From Candidatus Gastranaerophilales bacterium (GTDB lineage: Bacteria; Cyanobacteriota; Vampirovibrionia; Gastranaerophilales; UBA9971), in assembly GCA_028277195.1 (NCBI GenBank), contig JANQGS010000282.1, positions 1-5,229 on the forward strand: 5,229 nt of DNA, written 5' to 3'. Below are positions 5,049-5,229 of the stretch, piece after piece (the stretch's first letter is position 1; each line of letters begins with the position of its first letter). The notes under the pieces are model-generated. The model was not told the DNA's origin, ran no database searches, and saw only the letters and a list, made by a program, of their open reading frames with translations. The translations under genes and the position numbers were made by a program.

Positions 5049-5084
5049 ATTATAGATTATAAATATTTTCATTAAAAATCTGAA
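5049..5084 (-). promoter_or_regulatory. Candidate promoter for the ubiX gene string
   Basis: On the minus strand TTCAGA (5079-5084) precedes TATAAT (5056-5061) by 17 bases, matching -35 at 4 of 6 and -10 at 6 of 6. A second perfect TATAAT lies just downstream at 5049-5054 with a poorer -35. The leader to the ubiX ATG would be about 50 bases. An 11-base palindrome, TCAATAATTGA (5087-5097), sits immediately upstream of the -35 and could be an operator. These are consensus matches only. Confidence 0.55.
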
Positions 5085-5130
5085 ATTCAATAATTGATAC
5101 TTGAAAAACGAGGGCCGATTGTGACACTAT

Positions 5131-5229
5131 CTATACTAAAATGAGTTTGAATTTCGGAAAACCGAGCGAAGCAGGCGGCGCTGTCCGCATTTGCGCGGCA
5201 AAGCCGGATTTTCCAAAATCCATCGCTCC
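5131..5229. other. GC-rich, repeat-like block at the right edge
   Basis: The sequence changes abruptly from AT-rich promoter DNA to a GC-rich block. It contains the hairpins TCGG-AAAA-CCGA (5153-5164) and GGATTTT-CC-AAAATCC (5206-5221). The two hairpin regions also resemble each other in inverted orientation around a shared GGAAAA core, so the whole block could fold as one large imperfect stem. Both strands are open: plus from ATG 5141 to the edge, and minus from the edge to a TAG at 5131-5133. I recognise no protein in either reading. A repeat or the end of a mobile element is possible, but the window is cut off before it can be defined. Confidence 0.35.

Noticed and set aside
5119..5137. 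Promoter TTGTGA with TATACT ahead of the plus-strand ATG at 5141
   Set aside because: The spacer is 7 bases and the ATG has no ribosome site, so a plus-strand gene start here is not supported.

Overview
The window looks like chromosomal DNA from a bacterium. Lgt (lipoprotein maturation) is a bacterial enzyme, and the tightly packed minus-strand genes, frequent ATG starts and intrinsic terminator fit. Flanking DNA is AT-rich and the genes moderately so. The protein set (UbiX, a YhcC/YtqA-type radical SAM protein, an OppC-type permease with a long insertion, a toxin-antitoxin pair) suggests a poorly sampled, probably Gram-negative lineage. I cannot name the taxon from sequence alone.

Layout, left to right. 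Positions 1-220 hold an AT-rich stretch and a strong bidirectional intrinsic terminator (94-136) that closes the minus-strand lgt gene (221-985). A plus-strand toxin-antitoxin island follows (about 965-1656). It has a candidate promoter inside the lgt start region, a 20-codon ORF with its own ribosome binding site, an AbrB/MazE-type antitoxin gene, and a RelE/ParE-type toxin gene overlapping it by 4 bases. The 20-codon ORF carries a 39-base exact copy of the antitoxin gene's 3' end, so it encodes an isolated copy of the antitoxin C-terminus. The toxin stop codon is one base from the stop codon of the convergent minus-strand genes.

Positions 1658-4997 form one compact minus-strand gene string, read right to left: ubiX (flavin prenyltransferase), a P-loop kinase resembling animal-type phosphomevalonate kinase and phage dNMP kinase, a 56-residue zinc-ribbon protein, a TIGR01212 radical SAM protein, and an OppC/DppC-like ABC permease. 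Junctions are 8-base and 14-base overlaps or gaps of 14 and 18 bases, so co-transcription from the candidate promoter at 5049-5084 is likely. The functions do not form one known pathway. The most suggestive link is ubiX beside the kinase: UbiX consumes dimethylallyl monophosphate, and the kinase's closest recognisable fold relatives phosphorylate phosphomevalonate or nucleoside monophosphates.

The right edge (5131-5229) is a GC-rich block with inverted repeats that stands out from the AT-rich promoter region and may be the end of a repeat or mobile element. I found no tRNA, rRNA, CRISPR array or complete insertion sequence.
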